Source: Anaerofustis stercorihominis (GTDB lineage: Bacteria; Bacillota; Clostridia; Eubacteriales; Anaerofustaceae). From it: a DNA stretch of 64,000 nucleotides. This document shows, piece by piece, positions 7,975-17,397 of this stretch. The stretch's first letter is position 1. Every line of letters begins with the position of its first letter. The notes beneath the pieces are model-generated. The model saw only the letters and a list, made by a program, of their open reading frames with translations, made no database searches and was not told where the DNA came from. The position numbers and the translations under genes were made by a program. Location of the stretch: positions 1 through 64,000 of the forward strand of contig NZ_JANJZK010000005.1 in NCBI RefSeq assembly GCF_024623185.1, given 5' to 3'.

Positions 7975-8664
7975 ATGAAATATAAAAATATAGTTAAAGC
8001 GACTTTTATAAACCGACCTAACAGATTTATAGCCAAATGTAAAATAGGAGATATAGTTGAAACTGTACACGTAAAGAACACAGGAAGATGCAGAGAGTTA
8101 TTAAAACAAGGTGCGGCTGTTTATCTTGAAAAATCGGATAATCCAAACAGAAATACAAAGTATGACTTAATAAGTGTGTATAAAAACGATATCCTATTCA
8201 ATATGGACAGTCAAATCCCAAATAAAATATTTAGGGAAGCACTTGAAAATAAAATTATAAACCTCGATGGTTTTGATGGTGAACTCTTTATAAAGAATGA
8301 AAGTACTTACGGTAATTCAAGATTTGATTTTTATGTTGAAAGTAAAGAGCGAAAAGCATATATAGAAATAAAAGGGGTAACATTAGAAGAAGAGGGGATA
8401 GCTATGTTTCCCGATGCACCGACAATAAGGGGGATAAAGCATATCAATGAACTGGTAACGGCTCATAAAGACGGTTATGAAGCATATATGATTTTCATAA
8501 TCCAGTTTAAAGGTGCAAAGTGTTTTACACCTAATCCCGTGCATGATGATTTTATAAATGCACTTAAAAATGCAAAAGAAAATGGTGTAAATATACTTGC
8601 TTTTGACTGTGATGTAACCGGTGATGAGATAAAAATAAGTAAAAAAATAGACGTTAAAATATAA
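7975..8664 (+). CDS. sfsA: SfsA family protein
   Basis: About 229 residues matching SfsA (sugar fermentation stimulation protein). Visible features are an N-terminal OB-like region, VHVKNTGRCRELL, NSRFDFYVE, YIEIKGVTLEEEG and the PDAPTIRGIKHI segment, which gives a PD-(D/E)xK nuclease-like core. The true role of the family is unsettled, and DNA binding or nuclease activity has been proposed. A GTG at 7960 is in frame, but AGAGGAG lies between it and ATG 7975, so the ATG is used. A TATAAT at 7946-7951 is a candidate -10. The gene diverges from the HAD fusion. Confidence 0.85.
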   Translation: MKYKNIVKATFINRPNRFIAKCKIGDIVETVHVKNTGRCRELLKQGAAVYLEKSDNPNRNTKYDLISVYKNDILFNMDSQIPNKIFREALENKIINLDGFDGELFIKNESTYGNSRFDFYVESKERKAYIEIKGVTLEEEGIAMFPDAPTIRGIKHINELVTAHKDGYEAYMIFIIQFKGAKCFTPNPVHDDFINALKNAKENGVNILAFDCDVTGDEIKISKKIDVKI

Positions 8665-8795
8665 TTCACTTTAATTATTAAGAATTGATGAAAATTTTGT
8701 AATATTTTACATATTTTTCATTAAACATACTTTTATTTAACTTTTATTATGCTATAATACTAAAAGTAAAATGATTACTGATACTAGGAGTTTTT

Positions 8796-9413
8796 ATGAA
8801 TATAGAGTTTACTTTTTTAAGTTTGGTAATAATTATCGCATCTTATTTTATAGGGTGTATAAATGGTGCATATATATTTTCAAAAAGCGTAAAAAAAGAG
8901 GATATAAGAACTTACGGAAGCGGTAATGCCGGGGCTACGAATGCCCTTAGAACATATGGCTTTTTTTCCGGACTTCTGGTTTTTTTAATAGATTTTTTTA
9001 AAGGGATGCTTGCTGTGGGACTTTGTTATATATTTAATCAAAGTTCTTTTGTAATTCTGATTGCGTCGCTTTTTTGTGTTGCAGGACATAACTGGCCTAT
9101 ATTTATGGGTTTCAGAGGGGGAAAAGGCGTATCTGCCAGTGCGGGTATCCTTGTAATGGTAGATTATAGATTAGCTTTAATGGCTATTTTAATAGGTCTT
9201 ATATTGGCACTTATCACAAGAATGGTATCCGTGGGTTCTCTTACAGCACTTACCCTAAGTGCAGTATTTTTTATTGTATTTAAAGTAGATACTTATTACA
9301 TAATTTTATCTTGCATTCTATGCATTTTAAGCATATATCAGCATAGACTTAATATAAAAAGAATAATTAACGGGAATGAAAATAAATTAAGTTTTGGTAA
9401 AAAAGATAAATAA
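8796..9413 (+). CDS. plsY: Glycerol-3-phosphate acyltransferase PlsY
   Basis: A 205-residue integral membrane protein with the PlsY signatures GSGNAGATNALRT, AGHNWP and FRGGKGVSASAG. It acylates glycerol-3-phosphate from acyl-phosphate in the first step of phospholipid synthesis. Five or more hydrophobic segments are visible. The RBS TAGGAG precedes the ATG. The next gene begins 33 bp downstream with no terminator between, so the two are likely co-transcribed. Confidence 0.92.
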   Translation: MNIEFTFLSLVIIIASYFIGCINGAYIFSKSVKKEDIRTYGSGNAGATNALRTYGFFSGLLVFLIDFFKGMLAVGLCYIFNQSSFVILIASLFCVAGHNWPIFMGFRGGKGVSASAGILVMVDYRLALMAILIGLILALITRMVSVGSLTALTLSAVFFIVFKVDTYYIILSCILCILSIYQHRLNIKRIINGNENKLSFGKKDK

Positions 9414-9446
9414 TTTATATAAAATAATAGATTTGAGGATTTATTT

Positions 9447-11039
9447 ATGAGAACAAGTTCTAAGAAAAATTTAAAAATAATTTGGTTGGTAATACTTTTA
9501 TTCGGACTTATAAGCGGAGGGATATTGATTTCTTTTGCTATCGGTCATAAGTTATACTGGGTCGCACCTATTTGCCCTATACTTATAATCCTTATGTATT
9601 ATTTATCATTATATTTTAAATATAAATCATACAGCATTATATATAATAAAAAAGGTTATGACACTACGATGCTATATATGGATCCTTTTTATGTTTTATA
9701 TAAAAATCCGGATAAAAAATATAGAGGAAGACTTCATAATAAACATTATTTTTCACTCGGGGTAACCGTTCCGAAATTTAAATATCCTCAAAATGATGAA
9801 GAATTCAATAAATTAAAAAACAACTTTACCTTTACTACTTTTGAAAATATAGCCGGGAATTTACTATTGCTCGTTTTAGCTTGTATATCTGTATATTTCC
9901 TTTTCGTTTATATATTTTCTGATATAATACTGTTTTTTATTGATGTAGCTTTGATTTTTTTAATTTTATTTACATCAACACAAATTTTATTTATCCTTCT
10001 TGAAGGCGATAAATGCTTGGATATCCCAAATGATAAAATCGATACAGGAGAGAAAGATGAAGAAGGACATCACATTGTTAAAAATTCTTTGACTGAAGAA
10101 CAATATGATTACCTTGTAGCGTCTAAATTCCTTCTTTACGGAAGTTATAACCTTCAAAATAAAGATATTAAGAGAAACTACCTGCTTAAAAAGATTTCAG
10201 ATTATTTGAACAGAGATTTTACGTTGGAAGAATTCGATTTTGAGGATATGTATACTGTAGACTTTGTCTTAAGAGATTATCTTGATGTAAAGTTTGGGAG
10301 ACTTAATGTTGGGTTCAGTAAGTATATTAACTTTTTATATGAAAATTTTGATGATATTGCAGTAAACAAAATATCTCCTTTAAAAGATGATATCAAAGAA
10401 TATTTAGTCGTTTGTCATCATATCGTGACTTATTTTATTAAAAGAAAAGACTACAAAAAAGCTAATGATCTATATGAAAAAATGTCAAACTTTGATTTTG
10501 ATGAAAAGAAAGATAAAGATTTAATTTATTTAAAGAAAAGAAACGCTGCTTTACTAAAAATAGATGACAGTGATATAAATAATGTTTTAAATGAAGAAAC
10601 GATAGTCTATAACGGACTTGACGTATTCAGCAAGGTCACTTCAAATTATATCGAAGAGGAAAAAGACTACAGATATATAACAGAGACAAAATCACAAAGA
10701 GATAAAAGAAGAAAAGAACGTGAAGATAAGTTAAGAGAACAAGGTCTATTGATAGAAGATACTTCAGAAAAAGAAGAAGATAAAACTAAGAAAAAAGGAT
10801 TATTCAAAAAAAGAAATAAAAAAGAAGATCCTGATAAGGAAAATGAAAATGTTTCTTTATCAGAACCAATGGAAAAAGATTTTGAAGAAAATAATTCAGA
10901 AATCACATCCGAAGAAAGTGAACTGTCGTCTGATGAAACAGAACTATCCGATAGTGAACAAACTAAATCGGAAGATATAAATGAAACAGCTGAAGATGTA
11001 GTCTTGAATGAGACAGATGATAAAGAAGATGATAAATAG
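9447..11039 (+). CDS. Unknown membrane protein with acidic C-terminal tail
   Basis: 530 residues with no family recognised. Two N-terminal hydrophobic segments (about 10-30 and 37-52) and two more (about 133-160 and 163-180) are followed by a soluble, helical, charge-rich region of about 250 residues. This runs into a Lys/Arg stretch near 410-460 and then a low-complexity Glu/Ser/Asp tail (about 465-530). The tail resembles a disordered cytoplasmic extension. The gene follows plsY closely (RBS GAGG, ATG 9447) and ends at a strong terminator. The context hints at an envelope role but gives no specific function. Confidence 0.7.
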   Translation: MRTSSKKNLKIIWLVILLFGLISGGILISFAIGHKLYWVAPICPILIILMYYLSLYFKYKSYSIIYNKKGYDTTMLYMDPFYVLYKNPDKKYRGRLHNKHYFSLGVTVPKFKYPQNDEEFNKLKNNFTFTTFENIAGNLLLLVLACISVYFLFVYIFSDIILFFIDVALIFLILFTSTQILFILLEGDKCLDIPNDKIDTGEKDEEGHHIVKNSLTEEQYDYLVASKFLLYGSYNLQNKDIKRNYLLKKISDYLNRDFTLEEFDFEDMYTVDFVLRDYLDVKFGRLNVGFSKYINFLYENFDDIAVNKISPLKDDIKEYLVVCHHIVTYFIKRKDYKKANDLYEKMSNFDFDEKKDKDLIYLKKRNAALLKIDDSDINNVLNEETIVYNGLDVFSKVTSNYIEEEKDYRYITETKSQRDKRRKEREDKLREQGLLIEDTSEKEEDKTKKKGLFKKRNKKEDPDKENENVSLSEPMEKDFEENNSEITSEESELSSDETELSDSEQTKSEDINETAEDVVLNETDDKEDDK

Positions 11040-11047
11040 TAATAAAT

Positions 11048-11078
11048 AAAAAAGAAGGTCATAATACCTTCTTTTTTT
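11048..11078 (+). terminator. Terminator of the plsY unit
   Basis: AAAAAAGAAGGT, CATAAT loop, ACCTTCTTTTTTT. Confidence 0.85.
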
Positions 11079-11569
11079 ATTTTGCTTTAATATGTTTTAA
11101 ACTGTTGATAATAAAATTAGAAAGAATTTTTTTTATAAATACATTGATAATAGTACATTGCTGTTTATTTATTTTAGATTTTTAATTTATTATATTATAT
11201 TATATATTTACTCTGAATTGAGTTTTTAATAAACTGTTTATTTTGATTTATACGAAAAATTATTTAGCGGTTATATTTGACTAGATAAATTATATTTTAT
11301 TGTATTTAAAATAAAAATTATTTTTCATATTATTTATAAATATGAGTTATGTATTTATTAAGGATTTTATAAAACACTGAATTAAATTTTGAAAGATTTT
11401 ACACAAACAAATAAATTATAAAATTTAAATTATGAAAATTAAAGTATTTGATAAAATATCATTGGAATAAGTAAAAAGAAAATATTTCTTATTGAAAGTA
11501 TCATAAAAACATGTAATAATAATTAATAATCATTATTGATTTAATAAAATACTTTTATAAGGAGCAATT
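11079..11569. other. AT-rich intergenic region of about 490 bp
   Basis: Very AT-rich, with no ORF carrying a ribosome binding site, no tRNA and no long inverted repeat. It must contain the promoter of exoA. Nothing further was recognised. Confidence 0.5.
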
Positions 11570-12325
11570 ATGAAACTTGTAACGTGGAATGTAAACGGGC
11601 TTAGAGCTTGTGTAAATAAAGGATTTATGGACTTTTTTAATGAAGCAGACGCTGATATTTTTAATGTTCAGGAAACGAAACTTCAGGAAGGTCAAATAGA
11701 AATGGATATCCCAGGATATGAAGAATACTGGGATTATGCCGAGAAAAAAGGTTATTCAGGGACGGCAACATTTTCAAAAATCAAACCTATCAGTGTCAGG
11801 ACCGGACTTAGCGAAGAAAAATTTTCTACCGAAGGCAGAGTCATAACCGCGGAATATGAAAATTTTTATTTGGTAAATGTATATACTCCAAATTCTCAAA
11901 ACGAGCTTAAGCGCTTAGATTACCGTATGGAGTGGGAAGATTATTTTGCGGATTATCTATGTGAACTTGATAAGAGCAAACCTGTTATAATGTGCGGAGA
12001 TTTAAATGTAGCTCACACCGAAATTGACCTCAAAAATCCAAAGACAAATAAAAAGAATGCGGGTTTTACAATTGAGGAAAGAGATAAAATGACCGCCCTT
12101 TTAGAAAGAGGTTTTGTAGACAGTTATAGATATTTATATCCAAATACCGAAGGGGTATATACATGGTGGTCGTATCGATTTAATGCAAGAAAGAATAATG
12201 CAGGGTGGAGGATAGACTACTTTATTGTAAGTGAGAGGATAAAAGAGAAAATCAAAGATGTAAAAATATTCTCTGATGTAATGGGTTCAGACCACTGTCC
12301 GGTAATGCTTGATATTGAATTTTAA
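11570..12325 (+). CDS. exoA: Exodeoxyribonuclease III / AP endonuclease
   Basis: A 251-residue member of the exonuclease III/EEP family. Catalytic motifs are WNVNGLR (Asn7-Asn9), QETK (Glu35), YTPNS, GDLNVAH (Asp/Asn) and the terminal SDHCPV (His). It cleaves abasic sites and has 3'-5' exonuclease and phosphodiesterase activities in base excision repair. Length is normal. The RBS AAGGAG is well spaced. The next gene begins about 10 bp after its stop. Confidence 0.93.
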   Translation: MKLVTWNVNGLRACVNKGFMDFFNEADADIFNVQETKLQEGQIEMDIPGYEEYWDYAEKKGYSGTATFSKIKPISVRTGLSEEKFSTEGRVITAEYENFYLVNVYTPNSQNELKRLDYRMEWEDYFADYLCELDKSKPVIMCGDLNVAHTEIDLKNPKTNKKNAGFTIEERDKMTALLERGFVDSYRYLYPNTEGVYTWWSYRFNARKNNAGWRIDYFIVSERIKEKIKDVKIFSDVMGSDHCPVMLDIEF

Positions 12326-12335
12326 TGGTGTAAAA

Positions 12336-12938
12336 ATGAACTTAATCGATTTTGATAAAAATGAAATCCCCGAACTGGCGGTCACTTTAAGCAAGGAAAA
12401 TATACAATACTTGGTTTCTAATTTAAAAGAAAAAAATAATAATTTAAGATATAATTCATTTTTGCTTCTTAGAGAGCGAAGCAAGGATTATGAAGATGTA
12501 TATGATTATTTCGATACTTTTAAGGATATGCTTACAAGCAGGAATTCTTATCATAAACATATTGCGGTATACTTGATTGCGGAAAATGCAAAGTATTCAA
12601 AGAAATATGACGACAATAAATTTATATATGTTTTAGACAGATATCTTCAGTGCTGTAAGGATGAAAAATACTCCACTGCTAGACAGTGCATTCAGTCAAT
12701 TCCCATATGGATAGATTATTATCCGGAGCTTATTGATAAAGTAACGGATTATCTAATAAATATTGATCTTACCATTTTCAGAGAAAGCGGCAGGGGACTG
12801 GTTCTATATGATATAACTAAAACACTTATTTATATTAAAAATATCAAATCAAATGATAGGATAGATAATTTTTTAGATGATATTTTAAATAATGAACTTC
12901 TTGATGATAAGAGATTAAAAGAGCTTGGAATGATGTGA
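12336..12938 (+). CDS. Unknown helical protein downstream of exoA
   Basis: About 200 residues, mainly charged amphipathic helices (YNSFLLLRERSKDYEDV, HKHIAVYLIAENAKYS, ARQCIQSIPIWIDYYPELI). This spacing resembles a short HEAT-like or alpha-solenoid protein, but the family was not identified. An upstream in-frame ATG at 12309 lies inside exoA, while ATG 12336 lies just past the exoA stop and is preferred. The RBS is weak. The stop codon at 12936-12938 directly abuts a 42-bp GC-rich repeat. Confidence 0.6.
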   Translation: MNLIDFDKNEIPELAVTLSKENIQYLVSNLKEKNNNLRYNSFLLLRERSKDYEDVYDYFDTFKDMLTSRNSYHKHIAVYLIAENAKYSKKYDDNKFIYVLDRYLQCCKDEKYSTARQCIQSIPIWIDYYPELIDKVTDYLINIDLTIFRESGRGLVLYDITKTLIYIKNIKSNDRIDNFLDDILNNELLDDKRLKELGMM

Positions 12939-12980
12939 GTTAGGGGCGCGGATTCTGCCGAAGGCAGGCGTAGTGCCCCG
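12939..12980 (+). repeat. 42-bp GC-rich palindromic repeat, copy 1
   Basis: A GC-rich element in AT-rich DNA. It folds on itself through outer GGGGC/GCCCC and inner CTGCC/GGCAG arms. It matches the reverse complement of 14861-14902 at 41 of 42 positions, and weaker similarity continues for about 20 bp beyond the CCCCG end. It starts at the base after the stop codon of the preceding gene. The two copies bracket the DUF4153-like pseudogene. Confidence 0.85.
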
Positions 12981-13033
12981 TGTTTTTAATTAAAATCAAT
13001 AAAATAATAAATTGTGTATTTAACTTTAGAACT

Positions 13034-13060
13034 AAAAAGTAGGGAAAGACCCTACTTTTA
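13034..13060. terminator. Bidirectional terminator
   Basis: AAAAGTAGGG, AAAGA loop, CCCTACTTTT. It lies at the 3' end of the minus-strand DUF4153-like gene and can also stop plus-strand transcripts from the exoA unit. Confidence 0.8.
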
Positions 13061-14716
13061 TTATTTTATAAATAATTTGCCTTCGTATGAACAGTTTATA
13101 ATATTTTTATCTTTAACCGTTAAATCCAGATAAGTGAATAATACTTTGACATTATCTTTTTCATATATCATTTTAATTGTTTTATTGTTATTTTTTTTGT
13201 TGTTTTCATATAATTTATTAAAATAATCAGTAAAGTCCAAAATTACTTTTTCTCCATTTTTATATTTGATATTTTTATTTTTATAAACTAATGAGTTATT
13301 TTCTATTTTAAACATTTTACTGTAGCCGTCTATATTTAAACCTTTATCGTCTATATCATAGTCAAATGAATAAGTGATTTTATCATTATTTGCTATATCC
13401 GAGTACTCATCATTATTTTCTTTAAACGCAAAGCCGTATAGATAATTTGTATCTTTTTTATCGGATATATATTTTACTAAATTTGATTTGATACCTGGGG
13501 ATGAAATCAGGTAATTGTGACAGCTTTCTATCGTATTTTTATCTTCTTCACTTAATTTACTCGATTTTATTATTATGCCCTCTTTATACATATCATTTTT
13601 TTTAAGCACTCTTATAAATCTGTTTTCCTGTGTTTTGTTCGGTATGCTATATAAATTGAACGGAGATATTGTAAAAATTAAAATTACGATTCCTCCAATC
13701 AAAAAAGGGTATTTTATACTCTTTTTTGTTATTATACAAATTAAAAACATGATCCCTATAAAGATTAGTATCAATGAAAGAAGTCTTAAAGAAGTAAGAC
13801 CATAGGCATTTATTCTTATACTTATAAAAATCAATTGCGTGATAATTATAGGTATAAGTACAAAACTACCATATTTTTTAAAATATAGTGTAAATTTATT
13901 ATTTACATCATCAATACTTAGATATAAAAATATATATCCGAGAAGCGCCAGTGAAGCATAAGGGTTCATTTCTCCGACGGGAATGGTTCCTGTAAAAATG
14001 ATTTTAAAAATATAAAGATACAATACACCAATAAGTATGGTGTATAAAGGTATCATCACTTTTTTTATAATATTTGTATATATTTTGGGCGTTTTTACTT
14101 CTTCGTTTTTCTTTGGTATAAATGTCAAAAAGAAATTTGTAAATATTATTGCAAAGGAAAATGAAGCAATAATAAAGAACATGTTTAGATATTTAAATTT
14201 AAACACAAGAAGTTCAAAAGCGGAATAGCATATAGATAGACCTAAATATATTATCATAGATATAATAAAAGTAAGCAGAAATGAAGTAAATAAATGTGTA
14301 AACAAGGTTTCTTTATTTCCTTAAGTATACATTATATATACTATAATAAATAAACTCGAAGAGATTATACCGTAGTAAGCTAAATATACTAAATCATTGT
14401 AACCACCTTTTGTATTTAAAAGAAGTATATAAAATATTATTGTTACAAAAGATGAAACTATAATAGATATAATATTATTTTTTGTTTTATCAATGCTCTG
14501 TTTTCTATACTCAAAAAATATATTGATAAGTACAGATACAATTATTCCCGGGCTCAAACTCATCATAAATTCTGATATATCATATTTAAATAAACCAATA
14601 CTTGTAATTAAAGTACATAAAAATAGTATTATGGTAAATATGAATGTAGGTATAAATCTATTAATACTTTCTTTTAATTTCTTATTCAAAATCTTGATTT
14701 GAAAATTTTCTTTCAT
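13061..14716 (-). pseudogene. DUF4153-like membrane protein, interrupted by one in-frame TAA
   Basis: Read on the minus strand from ATG 14716 (strong CGGAGG RBS), 131 codons encode four hydrophobic segments and end at a TAA (14321-14323). The same frame then stays open for 419 more codons to 13061, with about seven further membrane segments and a soluble C-terminal domain of roughly 200 residues. The joined product of about 550 residues resembles DUF4153 membrane proteins in layout. This family call is by general resemblance only. The downstream part alone could start at a TTG at 14305 with a weak AAGGA site overlapping the stop, so a split gene is possible. The whole gene lies between two inverted copies of a 42-bp repeat. 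Confidence 0.65.
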
Positions 14717-14968
14717 AATTTCCTCCGTATATGTTTAATTGATTATATCATTTAATTTATACAATTTTCCTATTTTAATAGTTACCTAATAAGAAATTAA
14801 TAAAATGATGTATTACTTTTAAATTTGTTTAGAAAATATTAATGATTTTTATTAACAAACCGGGGCACTACGCCTGCCTTTGGCAGAATCCGCGCCCCTA
14901 ACGTATATTAAGCGAGTTATATATCTAATTAAGTTTATTTATTTTAATTTATATATGGTAAAACAAAT
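14717..14968. other. Intergenic region holding repeat copy 2
   Basis: AT-rich, containing the upstream region of the DUF4153-like gene and the GC-rich repeat at 14861-14902. No ORF was recognised. Confidence 0.5.
14861..14902 (-). repeat. 42-bp GC-rich palindromic repeat, copy 2 (inverted)
   Basis: The reverse complement matches 12939-12980 with a single difference in the inner loop (AAA in place of GAA). It lies between the terminator of the alcohol dehydrogenase gene and the start of the DUF4153-like gene. Confidence 0.85.
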
Positions 14969-14995
14969 AAAAAAGAAGACCTAAGTCTTCTTTTT
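14969..14995 (-). terminator. Terminator of the alcohol dehydrogenase gene
   Basis: AAAAAAGAAGAC, CTAA, GTCTTCTTTTT. It is symmetric and lies immediately 3' of the minus-strand gene. Confidence 0.85.
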
Positions 14996-14998
14996 ATT

Positions 14999-16156
14999 TT
15001 ATAAAGACATCTTATATATTTTTAACATATCTTCTTTATATAAAGGTTTGTATGCGGTTTCTATTTTATCTATCTTGGATGCCATTTCTTCAAGATGAGT
15101 TTCATCAATTCCAACTTCTTTAAGAGTCATAGGTATATCGAGGCTTTCAAAGAATTTATAAGTATTTTCTATAGCTTCTTTTGCAATCTCTTCTTTTTCC
15201 TTATGAGGAGAAATACCCCAAACGTTCAATCCGTATTCTACAAATCTATCTAATGTATCTTTGCTTAATACATATTCCATCCACCTTGGAGTAAGTATCG
15301 CAAGTCCAACGCCGTGAGTTATATCATAGTAAGCACTGAGTTCATGTTCCATAGGATGAACGCACCATTCAACTTCGTTTCCGGCTTTCAAAAGTCCGTT
15401 GATTGCCCATGAAGAAGCCCACATCAAATTGGCTCTAGCTTCATAGTTTTCAGGGTCGTTATATGCTATAGGTCCGTATTTGATACAAGTCTTAAGAAGT
15501 GCTTCAGCGATCCTTGACTGCATAAATCCTTCTTTTACATTTGAAAAATAACTTTCAAATATATGAGACATTATATCAGCTGTACCCGCAGCAGTTTGCT
15601 TTTTAGGTACAGAAAAAGTATAGCTTGGGTCCATTATGGAAGCTTTAGGTTTTAATAAATCACAGCCTACTCCGACTTTCATATTAGCATTCATATCGCT
15701 TATTACTGCGAACGGATCCATTTCAGAGCCTGTAGCAGCCAGTGTAAGGATAGATACGATAGGTAATGTATCCTTTATTTTATTGGGGTCGATTACTAGT
15801 TCCCATGCGTCAAGGTCGCTTTTTGCCGCTGCCGCAATCATTTTTGCACAGTCAATACTGCTTCCTCCGCCCGCTGCGAGAACTACGTCTATATCATTTT
15901 CTTTACATATTTTGCTTCCGTCTCTTACCGATTCTATTCTAGGATTTGGGTCTACTCCCGAAAGTTCGAATACTTCGATGTTATTTTCGTTACATAAGTT
16001 CATTATCTCATCGTAAAGTCCGCTTCTTTTGATGCTTCCGCCTCCGTAAACAAGAAGTACTTTATTTCCGCATTCTTTTAATACTTTGGGCAGATGTTTG
16101 ATTTGACCTTTCCCGAAATATACATTGGTAGGTAAGTAGAAATTAAAATTATTCAT
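14999..16156 (-). CDS. Iron-containing alcohol dehydrogenase (BdhA/YqhD type)
   Basis: A 385-residue group III alcohol dehydrogenase. N-terminal FYLPTNVYFGKG, LVYGGGSIKRSG and the nucleotide-binding AAGGGSSIDCAK motif are visible. The metal-binding part contains MEHELSAYYDITHGVGLAIL with its conserved His residues. Close to clostridial NAD(P)H-dependent butanol dehydrogenases, it would reduce aldehydes to alcohols in the cytoplasm. Length is typical. A GGAG RBS is present. The gene is monocistronic, with its own terminator. Confidence 0.88.
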   Translation of the reverse strand: MNNFNFYLPTNVYFGKGQIKHLPKVLKECGNKVLLVYGGGSIKRSGLYDEIMNLCNENNIEVFELSGVDPNPRIESVRDGSKICKENDIDVVLAAGGGSSIDCAKMIAAAAKSDLDAWELVIDPNKIKDTLPIVSILTLAATGSEMDPFAVISDMNANMKVGVGCDLLKPKASIMDPSYTFSVPKKQTAAGTADIMSHIFESYFSNVKEGFMQSRIAEALLKTCIKYGPIAYNDPENYEARANLMWASSWAINGLLKAGNEVEWCVHPMEHELSAYYDITHGVGLAILTPRWMEYVLSKDTLDRFVEYGLNVWGISPHKEKEEIAKEAIENTYKFFESLDIPMTLKEVGIDETHLEEMASKIDKIETAYKPLYKEDMLKIYKMSL

Positions 16157-16218
16157 ACACGTTCTCCTTAAAGTTTATTTATATATATTTTAACTCATAT
16201 AAACGTTTAAATCAAACT

Positions 16219-17397
16219 TTACTTAAATATATCTTTTACTTTTCCCCATATATCTTTTCTGTTCATGACAAAACCGTTATCCTCGGTAGAATAGTAACTT
16301 GTTAAATTTATATATTTACTTAAATGAGGATATTTTAAATCCTTCTTTATGTAGTTTACATGAAATAAAGGGACTTTTCCTTGGATATTTAGTATATTCA
16401 TCCCTTCATTTTGATAAATTGATTCTATAAAATCCTGAAGCACTGCCTTTTTTGAATTATCATCGGTGTTCATTAAGTAATAACTTTTTACTCCGCTTAC
16501 GAAATTTATCTGCTGTTCACTGTAAGGGTAGGGGTACACTGCATAATCAAAGCTGTTTTCTTTGTTTTTAGTCCTTATAAGATAATTTACATCGGTCAAA
16601 TCTCCCGCATATATCATTGTTTTGCTGTTATATAGATCGTAATGTACGCTTTCTTCACTTTTCTTCTTACTTAAGCACTTATACCCTTTCAATTCTTTTT
16701 TCAAGTTTTCCAGTTTTGAGTAATTCATGTTGGAATAACCGCTGTCTAGTATGAAGTTCATGTAAGCATAGCTATTTTTGTTTACCACCATATCGAAGGG
16801 TATTTTTTCTTTCTTTGTATCTTTTTTCTTTATTTCCTTGATTGTTTTTATAAGGGTATTGTAACTCCAGTTCTCTTCGGGTAAATTAATCCCCATTTCT
16901 TTAAATGCGGTTTTGTTTACAATGATAACATTAAAAGAACCATATACAGGGAATATACACCTTTCCTCATCTTCTGCTATTTTAGGTACTGTGTATGTGG
17001 TTTTCATTTTATTTACAAATTCTTTGTCATACATTATATTGTCAGTCTTTATTATATCGTTCTCTACGTACTTACTCATTATATCGGGATGGTTTTTGCT
17101 TATCGCTTTTTCGTTTGCAAGTTTGCTTGCTCCGTCAAAACTAAGTTCTCTAAGTTCAATTTGTAAAAGAGAATTATCATCTTCGAATTTATCCACTGCG
17201 TTTTTAATAAATCCATAGTTACTTCCGATTACTGTTCTTGAGGGGTTATCCCATAGTGTAATCATTCCCTGATATGCTTTTGTGGTTTCTTTGTTTATAA
17301 ATCTGCTTATGTAAAAATCTCTTATAAAAAACTTATAAGAAAACAAAAAGGCAATTAATAATAAAGCAGATATAAACTTAGCTTTCTTCCTTTTCAT
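16219..17397 (-). CDS. Membrane-anchored solute-binding-protein-like protein
   Basis: 392 residues. An N-terminal hydrophobic helix (about 7-25) has no lipobox Cys, so the protein is probably membrane-anchored rather than a lipoprotein. The body resembles family 1 extracellular solute-binding proteins: FVNKMKTTYTVPKI, FPVYGSFNVIIVNKTAFKEMGI, WSYNTLIKTIKEI and a late FIESIYQNEGMNIL. No ABC permease genes are nearby. It overlaps the 3' end of spoIIID by 20 bp, so the two are translationally coupled. A sporulation-linked role is inferred from that coupling only. Confidence 0.65.
   Translation of the reverse strand: MKRKKAKFISALLLIAFLFSYKFFIRDFYISRFINKETTKAYQGMITLWDNPSRTVIGSNYGFIKNAVDKFEDDNSLLQIELRELSFDGASKLANEKAISKNHPDIMSKYVENDIIKTDNIMYDKEFVNKMKTTYTVPKIAEDEERCIFPVYGSFNVIIVNKTAFKEMGINLPEENWSYNTLIKTIKEIKKKDTKKEKIPFDMVVNKNSYAYMNFILDSGYSNMNYSKLENLKKELKGYKCLSKKKSEESVHYDLYNSKTMIYAGDLTDVNYLIRTKNKENSFDYAVYPYPYSEQQINFVSGVKSYYLMNTDDNSKKAVLQDFIESIYQNEGMNILNIQGKVPLFHVNYIKKDLKYPHLSKYINLTSYYSTEDNGFVMNRKDIWGKVKDIFK

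Noticed and set aside
10667-11062. 131-residue Ser-rich minus-strand ORF
   Set aside because: Antisense shadow of the Glu/Ser-rich tail of the plus-strand membrane protein.
13061-14716. TAA codon reassignment in this organism
   Set aside because: TAA is used as an ordinary stop by many intact genes here, often followed directly by terminators.
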